A stretch of DNA of 64,000 nt from contig JAFEAO010000003.1 in NCBI GenBank assembly GCA_018266375.1, forward strand, positions 65,578 to 129,577. Direction: 5' to 3'. The position numbers and the translations under genes were made by a program. The DNA comes from Bdellovibrionales bacterium. Its GTDB lineage: Bacteria; Bdellovibrionota; UBA1018; CAIMNF01. The notes under the pieces were generated by a model. That model saw nothing but the letters and a program-made list of their open reading frames with translations. It was not told the DNA's origin and ran no database searches. Position 1 is the stretch's first letter, and each line of letters begins with the position of its first letter. Shown here piece after piece: positions 1 through 8,174 of this stretch.

Positions 1-33
1 GGGTCGCGAGTTCGAATCCCGCCAGCTCGACCA
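1..33 (+). tRNA. tRNA, 3' part only (amino acid not assignable)
   Basis: The window opens inside a tRNA. A T-loop TTCGAAT at 11-17 is framed by a G and a C, followed by the 3' acceptor strand CAGCTCG, discriminator A and an encoded CCA at 31-33. The T-stem has one A-C mismatch (second pair from the loop). The anticodon lies outside the window, so the isotype cannot be given. Seven Ts follow directly at 34-40 and may end the transcript. Confidence 0.85.
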
Positions 34-140
34 TTTTTTTACTTTCTGTACTTAAATTTGAATTTACTTTCCCATCCCATATAGCGGGGCGCGCCTCGAT
101 TTTACTTCACATCGCACTGTGGGTGTGGAAAATTTTAAAC

Positions 141-521
141 ATGGCAGACATCACTCTTTATCACAATTCGGCATGCAGTAAGTGCCGCGCGGTTGTAGGT
201 ATCCTCGACGAATCAAAGGTTTCTTACGAAGTCGTGGAATACCTGAACTCGCCTCCGTCGGTGGAGCAGCTCGATGCGATGCTGACCAAGCTTAAGCTGA
301 GTCCGGAGCAGATCGTCCGCACAGGCGAAGACGAATTTCAAACGCTCGGGCTCGCGGACAATACACCGAAAACTCGCGAGGAATGGCTGAAGGTATTGCA
401 CGATCACCCGATATTGATTGAACGCCCGATCGTCGCGGATGATACGAGTGCGGTAGTCGGGCGCCCCCCGGTGATCGTAAAGGATTGGCTCTCACAGCGC
501 CGATCCAACTCCGTTCGTTGA
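141..521 (+). CDS. ArsC/Spx-family arsenate reductase-like protein
   Basis: A 126-residue thioredoxin-fold protein of the glutaredoxin-dependent arsenate reductase family. Seen: the N-terminal active-site loop HNSACSKC with the catalytic Cys at residue 12 and a second Cys three residues later, which many ArsC proteins lack. The three arginines that bind oxyanion in plasmid-type ArsC are present in the contexts IVRT, IERP and VGRPP. Full length for the family. The ATG at 141 was chosen because GGAA lies 10 nt upstream; a GTG at 123 would add six residues. Known: the family reduces arsenate to arsenite with glutathione and glutaredoxin in the cytoplasm. No ArsR or ArsB gene lies nearby, so the role may be general thiol redox. 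It sits 7 nt before ung. Confidence 0.85.
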   Translation: MADITLYHNSACSKCRAVVGILDESKVSYEVVEYLNSPPSVEQLDAMLTKLKLSPEQIVRTGEDEFQTLGLADNTPKTREEWLKVLHDHPILIERPIVADDTSAVVGRPPVIVKDWLSQRRSNSVR

Positions 522-528
522 ACGCGAC

Positions 529-1230
529 ATGAGTACGTCGGCTTCTCAGTTCCCGAACAACCTGCCGCACGGCTGGAAAGAAAAGCTTTCGCCCGTCACG
601 AAGGAGCCGTTCTTTAAAGACCTCACGAACTTTTTGAAAAAGCAGTACGAGGAGAGGAAGACGATCTATCCCGCGCGCGAAAATGTTTTGAGGGCGCTTC
701 AGTCGGTGGATTTCGATGCGGTGAAAGTCGTGATCATCGGCCAAGATCCGTATCACGGGCCCCAGCAGGCGATCGGGCTCAGCTTCGCGGTCCCGAACGA
801 ATTACGCCGAAAGCCGCCGAGCTTGCAAAACATATTTAAGGAACTCGAGAGCGATTTACACGTCAAAGTCGATCACAATAAATCCGATCTCAAGGGTTGG
901 GTCGAGCAGGGTGTGCTGCTCCTTAACACCGTGCTGACGGTCGAAGCGGCCAAGCCGCTCTCTCATCGCGATCGCGGTTGGGAAAAGTTTACCGATCTCG
1001 TGATTCAAAAACTCGCAGAGCGTAAAAAGCCCGTCGCGTTTATCTTGTGGGGAAATCACGCGCAGAAATTCAAAGCAAAGATCAATCCTAAGTTTCACGC
1101 GGTGATCGAATCGCCGCATCCGTCGCCACTTTCCGCTCATCGCGGGTTTTTTGGCTCGAAGCCGTTTTCAAAAGCTAACGAGTGCCTGAAAAAGCTGGGC
1201 GAAACGCCGATCGATTGGCCCCGTATCTAG
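529..1230 (+). CDS. ung: Uracil-DNA glycosylase
   Basis: A 233-residue family-1 uracil-DNA glycosylase that removes uracil from DNA as the first step of base-excision repair. Seen: the water-activating loop GQDPYH at residues 71-76 with catalytic Asp 73, the uracil-specificity stretch LLLNTVLTV, and the C-terminal HPSPLSAHRGFFG loop that inserts into the minor groove. Length and motif order match E. coli Ung. It starts at an ATG 7 nt after the ArsC-like gene on the same strand, so the two are probably co-transcribed. Nothing unusual is seen. Confidence 0.97.
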   Translation: MSTSASQFPNNLPHGWKEKLSPVTKEPFFKDLTNFLKKQYEERKTIYPARENVLRALQSVDFDAVKVVIIGQDPYHGPQQAIGLSFAVPNELRRKPPSLQNIFKELESDLHVKVDHNKSDLKGWVEQGVLLLNTVLTVEAAKPLSHRDRGWEKFTDLVIQKLAERKKPVAFILWGNHAQKFKAKINPKFHAVIESPHPSPLSAHRGFFGSKPFSKANECLKKLGETPIDWPRI

Positions 1231-1272
1231 CGAGGCTTGGTAACGGGGCTGGGATTTTGTGTGGCGCCGGCG

Positions 1273-1653
1273 TTATTCCGGGTAGAGATTCGGGTGGGAG
1301 TTTTTGCCCCGAAGAGGCATATACTTCACTTCGTGAATCGATATTTGTCGACATGACTCAGCTGAGTGGCGGCAAGACTCGATACAATCTTCCATCCCTG
1401 CGCCGGTCATTTCGGCTTCGTCGGCAACTTGCTCGCAGACTTCGGCGCAGGCCAGGCAAGTGATGTAGTGTAGGTCAGAGTTACTCAGCATAAATTGAAT
1501 CGCCGTTTCGCACATCCGAGCGCAATTGGCGAGGTTAGAGATCAGTAATGGAGTCGCAAACTCACCACCGAGAGATAGACAGTCATTAATCGTCCTCGTG
1601 CAGATTTGAGCTGTCATAGTGCATTGATCGATACATTTGTTCGTGTTTCTCAT
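1273..1653 (-). CDS. Cysteine-rich four-helix-bundle copper-binding protein (DUF326/Csp-like)
   Basis: A 126-residue protein with 12 cysteines spaced along predicted amphipathic helices (patterns such as CxxxC and CLACAEVC), typical of the DUF326 / copper storage protein family, which binds many Cu(I) ions inside a four-helix bundle. No signal peptide is seen, which points to a cytosolic form. The ATG at 1653 is preferred, with GGGTAA just upstream; a GTG at 1665 would add four residues. It converges on ung and lies downstream of the alcohol dehydrogenase gene on the same strand. Family membership is recognised from the cysteine pattern; metal specificity is inferred. Confidence 0.82.
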   Translation of the reverse strand: MRNTNKCIDQCTMTAQICTRTINDCLSLGGEFATPLLISNLANCARMCETAIQFMLSNSDLHYITCLACAEVCEQVADEAEMTGAGMEDCIESCRHSAESCRQISIHEVKYMPLRGKNSHPNLYPE

Positions 1654-1712
1654 GCTTACCCGCACTCTGTCGCAAGAGTCGTGCCGACCCGGTTTTGCCC
1701 GGGCGATTGCGA

Positions 1713-2756
1713 TTAAAAAGTCTTAGCGTCGATAACAAAACGGTATTTGACGTCGCTTTTGATCGTACGCTCGTAGGCTTCGTTAATTTGAGAGGCGTCG
1801 ATAAGTTCGATGTCGGAGTAGACCTTTTTACGAGCGCAATAGTCGAGCATTTCTTGCGTCTCTTTGATTCCGCCGATGAGAGAACCGCTTAGGTTCTTGC
1901 GTCCGAAGATGAGTTCGATCGCGCCGACTTCGTTTGGTTTTGGAGCTACGCCGACCAGGCACATGGTACCGCCGGTTTTGAGTGACGCCAAAAACGGTGA
2001 GAAATCGTGATTGACTGATACGGTGTTGATGATGAGATCGAAATTTCCGGCAACCGTTTCGAAATTTTTAGGATCTTTGGTCAAGATGAAATATTTCGCG
2101 CCTAGTTTTTTTGCATCTTGCTCCTTGCTTGGTGAAGTGCTGAATACGGTGACTTCCGCGCCCATCGATTTAGCGAGTTTGACCGCCATGTGGCCCAAGC
2201 CCCCTAAGCCGACGACGCCGACTTTGTGGCCTTTCTTCACGCCGAAACGCTTGAGCGGTGAGTAAGTGGTGATGCCCGCGCACAAGAGCGGAGCCGTGCG
2301 ATCGAGTGGCATGCCTTTTTTAAGCTTCAGAGCATATTTGCCTTTCACGACGATGTGCTGGGAGTAGCCGCCTTGAGTCGGGGTCTTGCCATCCTGCTCA
2401 GTGCTGTTGTAGGTAAACGAGCAGTGAGTGGTGCACAGCTGTTCCTCGTGAGTTTTGCAGCTCTGACATTTGCCGCAAGAATCGACGAAGCAGCCGACGC
2501 CGGCGAGATCGCCTACTTTAAATTTTTTGACCTTCTTACCGACCTTCACGACCTTGCCGACAATCTCGTGTCCGGGCACGCAAGGATAAGCGGCAGGACC
2601 CCACTCACCGCGCACGGTATGGATGTCCGAGTGACAAATGCCTGCGTAAGCGATTTCGATGACAACGTCGTCGGCTTTTGGATCGCGACGCTCGAAGCTG
2701 TAAGACTGTAATGGAGCTGTAGGGCTGAAAGCTGCGTAACCTTTGGTGTTGATCAT
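1713..2756 (-). CDS. Zinc-dependent NAD(P) alcohol dehydrogenase (YahK/CAD type)
   Basis: A 347-residue medium-chain dehydrogenase that oxidises alcohols or reduces aldehydes with NAD(P). Seen: the catalytic-zinc region GICHSDIH and GHEIVGKV, the structural-zinc lobe CGKCQSCKTHEEQLC, and the Rossmann motif GLGGLGHMA near residue 185. The sequence resembles the cinnamyl-alcohol dehydrogenase subfamily of bacterial YahK/AdhA, broad-range aldehyde reductases. The start is the ATG at 2756; no strong ribosome-binding site precedes it, but a TATCCT box ends about 9 nt upstream. Divergent from the regulator gene starting at 2921. Confidence 0.93.
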   Translation of the reverse strand: MINTKGYAAFSPTAPLQSYSFERRDPKADDVVIEIAYAGICHSDIHTVRGEWGPAAYPCVPGHEIVGKVVKVGKKVKKFKVGDLAGVGCFVDSCGKCQSCKTHEEQLCTTHCSFTYNSTEQDGKTPTQGGYSQHIVVKGKYALKLKKGMPLDRTAPLLCAGITTYSPLKRFGVKKGHKVGVVGLGGLGHMAVKLAKSMGAEVTVFSTSPSKEQDAKKLGAKYFILTKDPKNFETVAGNFDLIINTVSVNHDFSPFLASLKTGGTMCLVGVAPKPNEVGAIELIFGRKNLSGSLIGGIKETQEMLDYCARKKVYSDIELIDASQINEAYERTIKSDVKYRFVIDAKTF

Positions 2757-2878
2757 GTGTCGGGTAGGATATCAGTGATTATTCGTTACGGCCACAGTCT
2801 TCGGTTTGCGGCTATCTGCCGCCATTTGTCAGGGCGTGGCCGGCGATTCAACGAGGATCGTTTCATGATCACAATTTC

Positions 2879-2907
2879 TGGACAGGTTCCGTCCGGCATT
2901 ATATAAG
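2879..2907 (+). promoter_or_regulatory. Sigma-70 promoter with embedded inverted repeat, for the 2921 regulator
   Basis: TGGACA (2879-2884), 17-nt spacer and TATAAG (2902-2907) form a good sigma-70 promoter. The predicted transcription start falls about 7 nt before the ATG at 2921, and no Shine-Dalgarno sequence is present. An imperfect inverted repeat CTGGAC / GTCCGG spans the -35 and spacer and could be an operator, possibly for autoregulation. Confidence 0.6.
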
Positions 2908-2920
2908 TGTTATTGAAAAT

Positions 2921-3742
2921 ATGGCTGCGATACACACGCTTTCTATTTATAAGTATATCGATCCGGTGAAATTCCTGAACGACGTTTTGTCGCTTAGGCG
3001 CGAACAAGGGGCGGATTTCACCCTGCGCTCCTGGGCCAAAGAGATGGGGCTCAGCCGCTCAACCGCCTTGTCGGCCATTTTGAAAGGCGAGCGTTCCATT
3101 CCCGAAAAATTCATTCCGATGTTTGCGTCAAGCCTTCGGCTCGGACCGACCGAAGGCAAATACTTCGAAGCGATCGTCGGCATCAGTCACGCTAAAACCC
3201 CGCGCGAACAGGAAACGTGGATGCGTAAGGCGCGAAGGATCTACGAAGCCGTATCGTTTGAGATCGATCTTGTCGAAGACTTTAAGTTTTTTACGAACCC
3301 AGTTTTGGTCAGTTTGCTCTCGCTCGTCGAACTCAAAGAGTTCCGCTACGATGTAGCTTGGATTCAGCGTCGCTTAGGCGCCGACATCACGCCGGCGCAG
3401 ATCCAAGAGGGTTTTGATTTCTTGCTCGCGCAGGGTTACGTCGCGCTCGACTCCAACGGCAAAATGCGCCGTTCACGCCGCAGCCTCTGGTCGCGCAAGG
3501 ACGTCAACGCCCGTTGGTCCAAGAGAATGCACGAAACCGTGCTGGCAAATGCTGCGCGCTCGATGTTCAGATCGGGTGTCGGCGCTCGCGAGTTCGGATC
3601 AAACGGAACTCTTCGCGGCGATAAGGCTTTGCATGATTTCGCATCGAGCGTTCTCCTCGAGCTGGATGAAATCGGGCGTGACGACGAGGTTCACGGTCTC
3701 GAGCCCGTGCGTGAAACTCCCCGCCAGCGCAAGTCGTCTTAA
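2921..3742 (+). CDS. TIGR02147-family regulator (DUF4423-like)
   Basis: A 273-residue protein of the TIGR02147 family, common in Bdellovibrio- and Fibrobacter-like bacteria. Seen: a YIDPVKFLNDVLSLRR opening helix, then a helix-turn-helix-like segment (WAKEMGLSRSTALSAILKGE, about residues 38-57), the family signature of a YFEAIVGISHAKTPREQE stretch near residues 86-103, and a winged-helix-like C-terminal half. Known: members look like DNA-binding regulators, but few have been studied. Unlike the two other copies in this window it is not overlapped by a secreted-protein gene. The next gene, on the same strand, starts about 100 nt later behind its own promoter-like sequence. Confidence 0.8.
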   Translation: MAAIHTLSIYKYIDPVKFLNDVLSLRREQGADFTLRSWAKEMGLSRSTALSAILKGERSIPEKFIPMFASSLRLGPTEGKYFEAIVGISHAKTPREQETWMRKARRIYEAVSFEIDLVEDFKFFTNPVLVSLLSLVELKEFRYDVAWIQRRLGADITPAQIQEGFDFLLAQGYVALDSNGKMRRSRRSLWSRKDVNARWSKRMHETVLANAARSMFRSGVGAREFGSNGTLRGDKALHDFASSVLLELDEIGRDDEVHGLEPVRETPRQRKSS

Positions 3743-3754
3743 GGCTTTTTCAGT

Positions 3755-3783
3755 TTGACAACTCATCTCACGACCCGAATACT
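3755..3783 (+). promoter_or_regulatory. Sigma-70-like promoter for the 3845 membrane protein
   Basis: A perfect TTGACA (3755-3760), 17-nt spacer and AATACT (3778-3783). The predicted leader of about 55 nt contains a 12-codon open frame (ATG at 3787, stop at 3823-3825); whether it is translated cannot be judged. Confidence 0.5.
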
Positions 3784-3844
3784 AAAATGGAGCTGATTGG
3801 CCCGATGGGAATCGTACGTCAATGAATTTTAGGACATTTTTGAT

Positions 3845-4678
3845 TTGATCAAGCTTAGAAATTTCACATGGATGCGTTTTTTTGGCGGTTTGGCGTTTAT
3901 ATCGGCGGTGGGGTACTCGCTCCTGCAGGTGACTAATCTTGAAATCCCAGCCTTCACGTTTATCGCGGCACTGGCCTTCGGAGTGATCTACTGCTCGTTT
4001 GGAGAGTGGCTCACGCGCGGGATGCTCTATCAAGCTCCGTTGCCGGGATTGAAAAAAATCCATACGACCCAGCTCACGTTCTGGTCGCAGAACTTGCTCG
4101 CAATCGCGGTGGGGGTTCCGGTGATCATGGCTCCGACTTTCCTCATGACCGATAACTCCCTCTTTCACTGGACTGTAGTTGGCACCGTGTGCTTTATCGC
4201 GTGTTTCATGACCTACGTTCACAGAGTGATCCACACTCCGCGCGGTCGTTTGATCGAGCGTCAGAAGTGGTTCCTATGGCTCGATCGCCACCACTACATT
4301 CACCACATCGACATCACGGCGAACATCAACTTCTTGTTGCCGATCTGTGATTTCGTGTTCGGCACCCAGAAGTGGAATCTGACCGACGAAGAGTTAGCGC
4401 GTCATCCGAGTTTCGAACAGGCAAAGCCGATGGCTTATGACGTGAACCCAGCCTTGAATCTTTCGCTCGCGGATAAAATATGGACGATCGATTCGGATCT
4501 TGCTGCGGCAGCCGACGCTGTGGAAGCTCGTGGAGCGCCACTCGGCGCGTCGATGAGCATTGCTCCACTCGACTCGTACGCCGGTATGGGCGGCAATCCG
4601 AATATCATGAATGGTTCGTGCTTGGCAGAGTCGCCGACGATTCAGAACCCGCCACCGTTTCTTAATCGGGAGAGTTGA
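3845..4678 (+). CDS. Membrane protein resembling fatty-acid hydroxylase/sterol desaturase
   Basis: A 277-residue protein with about four hydrophobic segments in its first 125 residues. Histidine clusters follow the last segments, HRVIH and RHHYIHHI, then a conserved-looking NINFLLPICDFVFGT. This arrangement recalls the di-iron histidine boxes of the fatty-acid hydroxylase superfamily, enzymes that oxidise lipids in the membrane. The match is by motif layout only. The C-terminal 80 residues are soluble and unassigned. The start is a TTG at 3845 with AGGA 10 nt upstream; an ATG at 3872 is the alternative. It converges on the phosphopantetheinyl transferase, overlapping it by 17 nt. Confidence 0.6.
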   Translation: MIKLRNFTWMRFFGGLAFISAVGYSLLQVTNLEIPAFTFIAALAFGVIYCSFGEWLTRGMLYQAPLPGLKKIHTTQLTFWSQNLLAIAVGVPVIMAPTFLMTDNSLFHWTVVGTVCFIACFMTYVHRVIHTPRGRLIERQKWFLWLDRHHYIHHIDITANINFLLPICDFVFGTQKWNLTDEELARHPSFEQAKPMAYDVNPALNLSLADKIWTIDSDLAAAADAVEARGAPLGASMSIAPLDSYAGMGGNPNIMNGSCLAESPTIQNPPPFLNRES

Positions 4679-5234
4679 TACTCTCCGGACTACTCTTTGC
4701 CATTATCGGTGCTGTAGCCGCAACGGCAAGCCAACCTTGAGGTGCCACCGGAATCTCCTGAAGGCTCACGCCCTCGGGCGCAGGACTCAAAGACACTCTG
4801 AATGTCCCGACGAGTCCACCGCGATCAAGTTTGGCGTACGCTTCTTTTTTGCACCATAAAGTCATAAATAAGCCGGGTTCTCGCCGGATCGACTCCACGT
4901 CACGCGCATGAAAGTATCGCGCCGCAATCGCTTCAGGCTTGCCGTTCAGCACGCGATCCGCGCGCTCAATGTCGACGCCCAATCGATGCGTGGTCGAGTA
5001 AATCAAAAGAGCCTGTCCGCCCGCGGGCGAACTACTGTGGCTGTAGCTGATCTCCAAAGGCGTTCCACCCACGGCCGAAGGTGTCCAGTGCGGTCCGTTC
5101 GCGAGCACATCCAAACGTCCATGCGCATCGAAAGCTCCCCGCAGATGTTCTTGAATCCGCGCGCGCAAGGTTTCACGATTGCCATCAAACGGCAGCCAGA
5201 CTCCGGAGTAGGTGGGAGTGGTGAATTCCTTCAT
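4662..5234 (-). CDS. 4'-phosphopantetheinyl transferase (Sfp type)
   Basis: A 190-residue enzyme that attaches the phosphopantetheine arm of CoA to carrier proteins of fatty-acid, polyketide or non-ribosomal peptide synthesis. Seen: the magnesium-binding motif GVDIE near the middle and the second signature FMTLWCKKEAYAKL about 40 residues later; SYSHS matches the family's third motif. The ATG at 5234 was chosen over an upstream start at 5279 because the latter would lie across the terminator of the preceding gene. No synthase or carrier-protein gene lies in the window, so the substrate is unknown. Confidence 0.85.
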   Translation of the reverse strand: MKEFTTPTYSGVWLPFDGNRETLRARIQEHLRGAFDAHGRLDVLANGPHWTPSAVGGTPLEISYSHSSSPAGGQALLIYSTTHRLGVDIERADRVLNGKPEAIAARYFHARDVESIRREPGLFMTLWCKKEAYAKLDRGGLVGTFRVSLSPAPEGVSLQEIPVAPQGWLAVAATAPIMAKSSPESINSPD

Positions 5235-5240
5235 GAATGG

Positions 5241-5249
5241 AGAATAGCA
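5241..5249 (-). promoter_or_regulatory. Extended -10 promoter for the phosphopantetheinyl transferase
   Basis: On the minus strand TG-C-TATTCT forms an extended -10 element ending 6 nt before the ATG at 5234. This predicts a start of transcription at or next to the start codon (leaderless). It sits directly after the T-tract of the preceding gene's terminator. Confidence 0.45.
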
Positions 5250-5254
5250 CAAAT

Positions 5255-5285
5255 AAAAAACCCCGCCCGGGAGACCCAAGCGGGG
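5255..5285 (-). terminator. Rho-independent terminator of the M4-like protease gene
   Basis: On the minus strand CCCCGC, a 13-nt loop and GCGGGG are followed by six Ts (5260-5255), 25 nt past the protease stop codon. A textbook intrinsic terminator. Confidence 0.85.
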
Positions 5286-5309
5286 TGATTACTTCCAATT
5301 TAGAAGTTG

Positions 5310-6881
5310 TTAGTTTGAGATCGTGTAACCCTTGCTCTTAAATACGTTTGCAACGGTTGCTTTATCAGCTGGATAAAGTTGACCCGCAGCCTTCACAAGT
5401 GCGTTAGCCGCATCGTTTTGGTTCGAGCTTGAAGTCAACATCGCGAGGCCCGACCAGAAGATCTTGTCGGTTTTTTCTTTGCCGATCGCATCCCAGACGA
5501 GCAAGCAAGCGGTTGCCCAGAGTTGGCCCGCAGAGTGGATTTGGCCGCCTGCAGCGCTTGGGTAGTTGCCTGACACGTTAGTCACGCGACCTGGCCAGAA
5601 TTCGTTGTGGCCGTCGTAGCTGAAGCTCCAGTTCCAGGCGACGTTTGACTTGTTCATGAATTGGCGTGCGTAAGAAACCGCCCAGTAGTCGCCCGAGCCT
5701 TCGCTCAAACCTTGAACTTGGGACAAGTGACCGTGGGTGACCCAGTCGTGGATTCCATGACCGAGCTCGTGGAGAATCACGTCGTGGTCTTGAGCATCGT
5801 CAACGCCGCCTTCACCGAAAGCGATGGTGCCGGCACTCGGATCGTAGTGAGAGTTGTCTTCACCGCCCAGGCCGTGAGGGTCGGCTTTGAGGCCGCCCGA
5901 GTATTGGTACGGCATTGCTTGGATTCCGAGCTTCTCATTGACGTAACGAAGAGACTTGTCGATGAAGTAATATACGGTGACCGCGTCAAAGCAAGGCTTC
6001 GAACGGGTGTAGTTCATCACGGCTGAAGTCGTCCTGCAGTCCGGGTTGGTCGGAGCTTCGTGGTCGGTGATTTCAACGTACTTGCCTTTGAGGTTGTACT
6101 TGCCGCCGACTTTTTCAACGTCCGGAAGCTCGACTTTGGTCATCATCGAATTAAAGAAGTCAGTGTCGCCGTTGTTGTTGTCGTTATAACCAGTGGCTTG
6201 GCCATAAGCTTTGCCTGAACGGACGGTCGGGTTCGGGTCGAATACTTGTGCCTCGATCTTGTCGTTCATCGCGATGTCTTTCGCGTAGAGGATTTTGTTG
6301 GTCTCGGCATCCACCAGGATTTCCCAGCTGTATTTTCTGTCAGCAGGCGCGTTGATGCGCACGCGGTAGATCGTTTGAGCCCTGCCGTTTTTAACCAGGA
6401 TCATCGGCAACACTTGTTGACGAGTTGGAGAAGAGTTGAGCTTCAAATAGCTGTAAACGCCTTTAACCGCCTCGGTGTTGCGGATCTTCGGAGCCGCAAG
6501 GCCTTCGGTGGTGTTAAACGCTTTGTAGCCGTTGATGTAGGTGATGACTTGAAGATTGCGGTTCAAGCTGACAGTCACGTCGGACGCGTACACAGCCATG
6601 TTGCTTTGCACGTGTTGGAAACGAACAACGTAACCGACAGCCGTACGAACGGTTGCTTCGTACTGGAGATCGGCGAGTTCGGAGTTGAGTCCCAACTTCG
6701 TCGCGTATTGTTTCAAAAATTGGCGAGCCACTTCTTCAGGCGAGGTCACGCCGATGAAGGTGCTTTCAGTCGTCTGATCGTCGAGGACGACCAAACGGTC
6801 TTTCACAGCTGATACTCCGGCCGCGTGTGATGGTACGGATACGAGGAACAAAGCCGCAAGTGCGACTGCAGTGATACGCAT
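5310..6881 (-). CDS. Secreted zinc metalloprotease with FTP and PepSY-like propeptide (M4/thermolysin-like)
   Basis: A 523-residue secreted endopeptidase. Seen: a signal peptide in the first 20 residues ending at SHAAG, a propeptide of FTP/PepSY type (about 30-205, with VRFQHVQSNMAVYASDV), and a catalytic domain with zinc motif HELGH at 371-375. The downstream EGSGDYW at 394-400 supplies the third zinc ligand Glu, as in the M4 and M36 families. The prodomain would keep the enzyme inactive until export. A purine-rich GGGGGGGAG lies just before the ATG. A strong terminator follows. It probably digests external protein, which would suit a predatory or scavenging lifestyle; that role is inferred. 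Confidence 0.9.
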   Translation of the reverse strand: MRITAVALAALFLVSVPSHAAGVSAVKDRLVVLDDQTTESTFIGVTSPEEVARQFLKQYATKLGLNSELADLQYEATVRTAVGYVVRFQHVQSNMAVYASDVTVSLNRNLQVITYINGYKAFNTTEGLAAPKIRNTEAVKGVYSYLKLNSSPTRQQVLPMILVKNGRAQTIYRVRINAPADRKYSWEILVDAETNKILYAKDIAMNDKIEAQVFDPNPTVRSGKAYGQATGYNDNNNGDTDFFNSMMTKVELPDVEKVGGKYNLKGKYVEITDHEAPTNPDCRTTSAVMNYTRSKPCFDAVTVYYFIDKSLRYVNEKLGIQAMPYQYSGGLKADPHGLGGEDNSHYDPSAGTIAFGEGGVDDAQDHDVILHELGHGIHDWVTHGHLSQVQGLSEGSGDYWAVSYARQFMNKSNVAWNWSFSYDGHNEFWPGRVTNVSGNYPSAAGGQIHSAGQLWATACLLVWDAIGKEKTDKIFWSGLAMLTSSSNQNDAANALVKAAGQLYPADKATVANVFKSKGYTISN

Positions 6882-7023
6882 ATATCTCCCCCCCCAGGTG
6901 TTAATAGCGTTGACTAGACATTAGAGTAAGAAGGATCGGGAGTGAGAGCAAACACTATTTTGGCGGTAATGGTTTCCGATTCAGAAACAGTTTACCCGCG
7001 CGTCTTAGGTGGAGTGTATAAGA

Positions 7024-8034
7024 CTACTTACTGTAGAAATGGATCGATTGGTTAAGGTCGGATTCGACTTGCGCCATCGTCATCGAAGCAACTTCTTTTG
7101 CCGAGCCCGAGCACTCGATGGTGAGGCTTTCGAGTGCGTAACTCCAATTGCGGAATTGGAATTGAACGCGATTCTTCTCGGCGTTCACTACGCGGCCGTG
7201 GAATGCGAACTTTGAGTCTTTGGTGTATTGAGCTGAATTATTTGATGATTCCTCACCGAGCACCTGGCAGAGCTTGCCGATCCAAATCGCGCGGTTGCCG
7301 TTTTCGACGAACGCTCTTGGGTTAGAGCCGATCATGAGCTGAATGCCTGAAGTTCCCGGAAGACCTGAGCCGAAATAGCCGTTTAAAAGAGTACCCTGTA
7401 AGTTTTCCATGGTGGGACTATGGATTCTTTCTTTCGAGCCGTGTGAGGCGCTTGCAGGGTCACGCTGGATATTTGAACGGAGTTCGATGACGCCATTAGT
7501 CCGAATGTCGAAGCTCATGACGGTCCAATCGCGGATTTTTGGGTTCGCACAAATCATCTCAACGAGTGGCTCGCGGGTTTTCGCGTTCGCGAATTCGGCT
7601 TGAAGCTTGTTTGGCCCGATGCTGATGTTTTGAACTTCAAGCTCGGTGCCTTTCTTGACCGTGCGGGAAGAAGAATTCGGAAGAGCGGTCTGGGTGTAGT
7701 TTTGCGGAGACTCAACGGTGTGATGAGGGGCGCGGAACACGCAGCTCGTACCGATGTGCAAGTCGCCTTGAACTGGAACGGTCACGTCTTTTCTAAATCG
7801 AACCTGAAGACTGCGATTCAAAAATTCGACGGGAGTGCGCAATGAAGCGAGGAGCAAATCTCCGCTTTGAATTTGAAACAAGCGAACCATATTAAAATCA
7901 GACTCAACTCTTGGAAGAGAAGTGGGCGTCGTGTAGTTGCGAGCTTGCGCAACTTGCGCTTGAGCAAAAACAACGAAAATGCCTGCAATAACGGTGAAAA
8001 CCGTTGAGTTCTGAAACTTTACCTGCTGCTTCAT
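7024..8034 (-). CDS. Secreted protein of unknown function
   Basis: A 336-residue protein that I do not recognise. Its N-terminus (MKQQVKFQNSTVFTVIAGIF and on to AQAQVAQA) is a clear Sec signal peptide, so the product is periplasmic or exported. The mature part has a few scattered cysteines and no hydrophobic segment. An upstream start at 8088 is possible but would put 18 hydrophilic residues before the signal peptide, so the ATG at 8034 is preferred. It is transcribed in the same direction as the protease gene 142 nt downstream. Confidence 0.7.
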   Translation of the reverse strand: MKQQVKFQNSTVFTVIAGIFVVFAQAQVAQARNYTTPTSLPRVESDFNMVRLFQIQSGDLLLASLRTPVEFLNRSLQVRFRKDVTVPVQGDLHIGTSCVFRAPHHTVESPQNYTQTALPNSSSRTVKKGTELEVQNISIGPNKLQAEFANAKTREPLVEMICANPKIRDWTVMSFDIRTNGVIELRSNIQRDPASASHGSKERIHSPTMENLQGTLLNGYFGSGLPGTSGIQLMIGSNPRAFVENGNRAIWIGKLCQVLGEESSNNSAQYTKDSKFAFHGRVVNAEKNRVQFQFRNWSYALESLTIECSGSAKEVASMTMAQVESDLNQSIHFYSK

Positions 8035-8118
8035 ACCCAGTATAGAGCAGGGACCGTGCCAGCGATGGGGCATTAAATCCGATCTCAAGTCACAATAGGA
8101 GTTTGAGTGTTATCTAGC

Positions 8119-8166
8119 TGACAGCTGTCAATGCGTTTGACAATAATCGCGTGATTCGACTACTTT
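8119..8166 (+). promoter_or_regulatory. Promoter with 12-bp palindrome for the 8175 gene
   Basis: TTGACA (8137-8142), 18-nt spacer and TACTTT (8161-8166), ending 8 nt before the ATG at 8175. A perfect palindrome TGACAGCTGTCA at 8119-8130 lies just upstream of the -35 and could bind a dimeric regulator of this gene or of the divergent gene starting at 8034. Confidence 0.45.
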
Positions 8167-8174
8167 CATTGCAT

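Noticed and set aside
1660..1712. Terminator after the alcohol dehydrogenase gene
   Set aside because: A 5-bp CCCGG/CCGGG stem exists, but there is no T-tract and it is too short.
3787..3825. 12-codon leader peptide before the 3845 membrane protein
   Set aside because: No ribosome-binding site, no regulatory codon run and no paired hairpin; too little to call.
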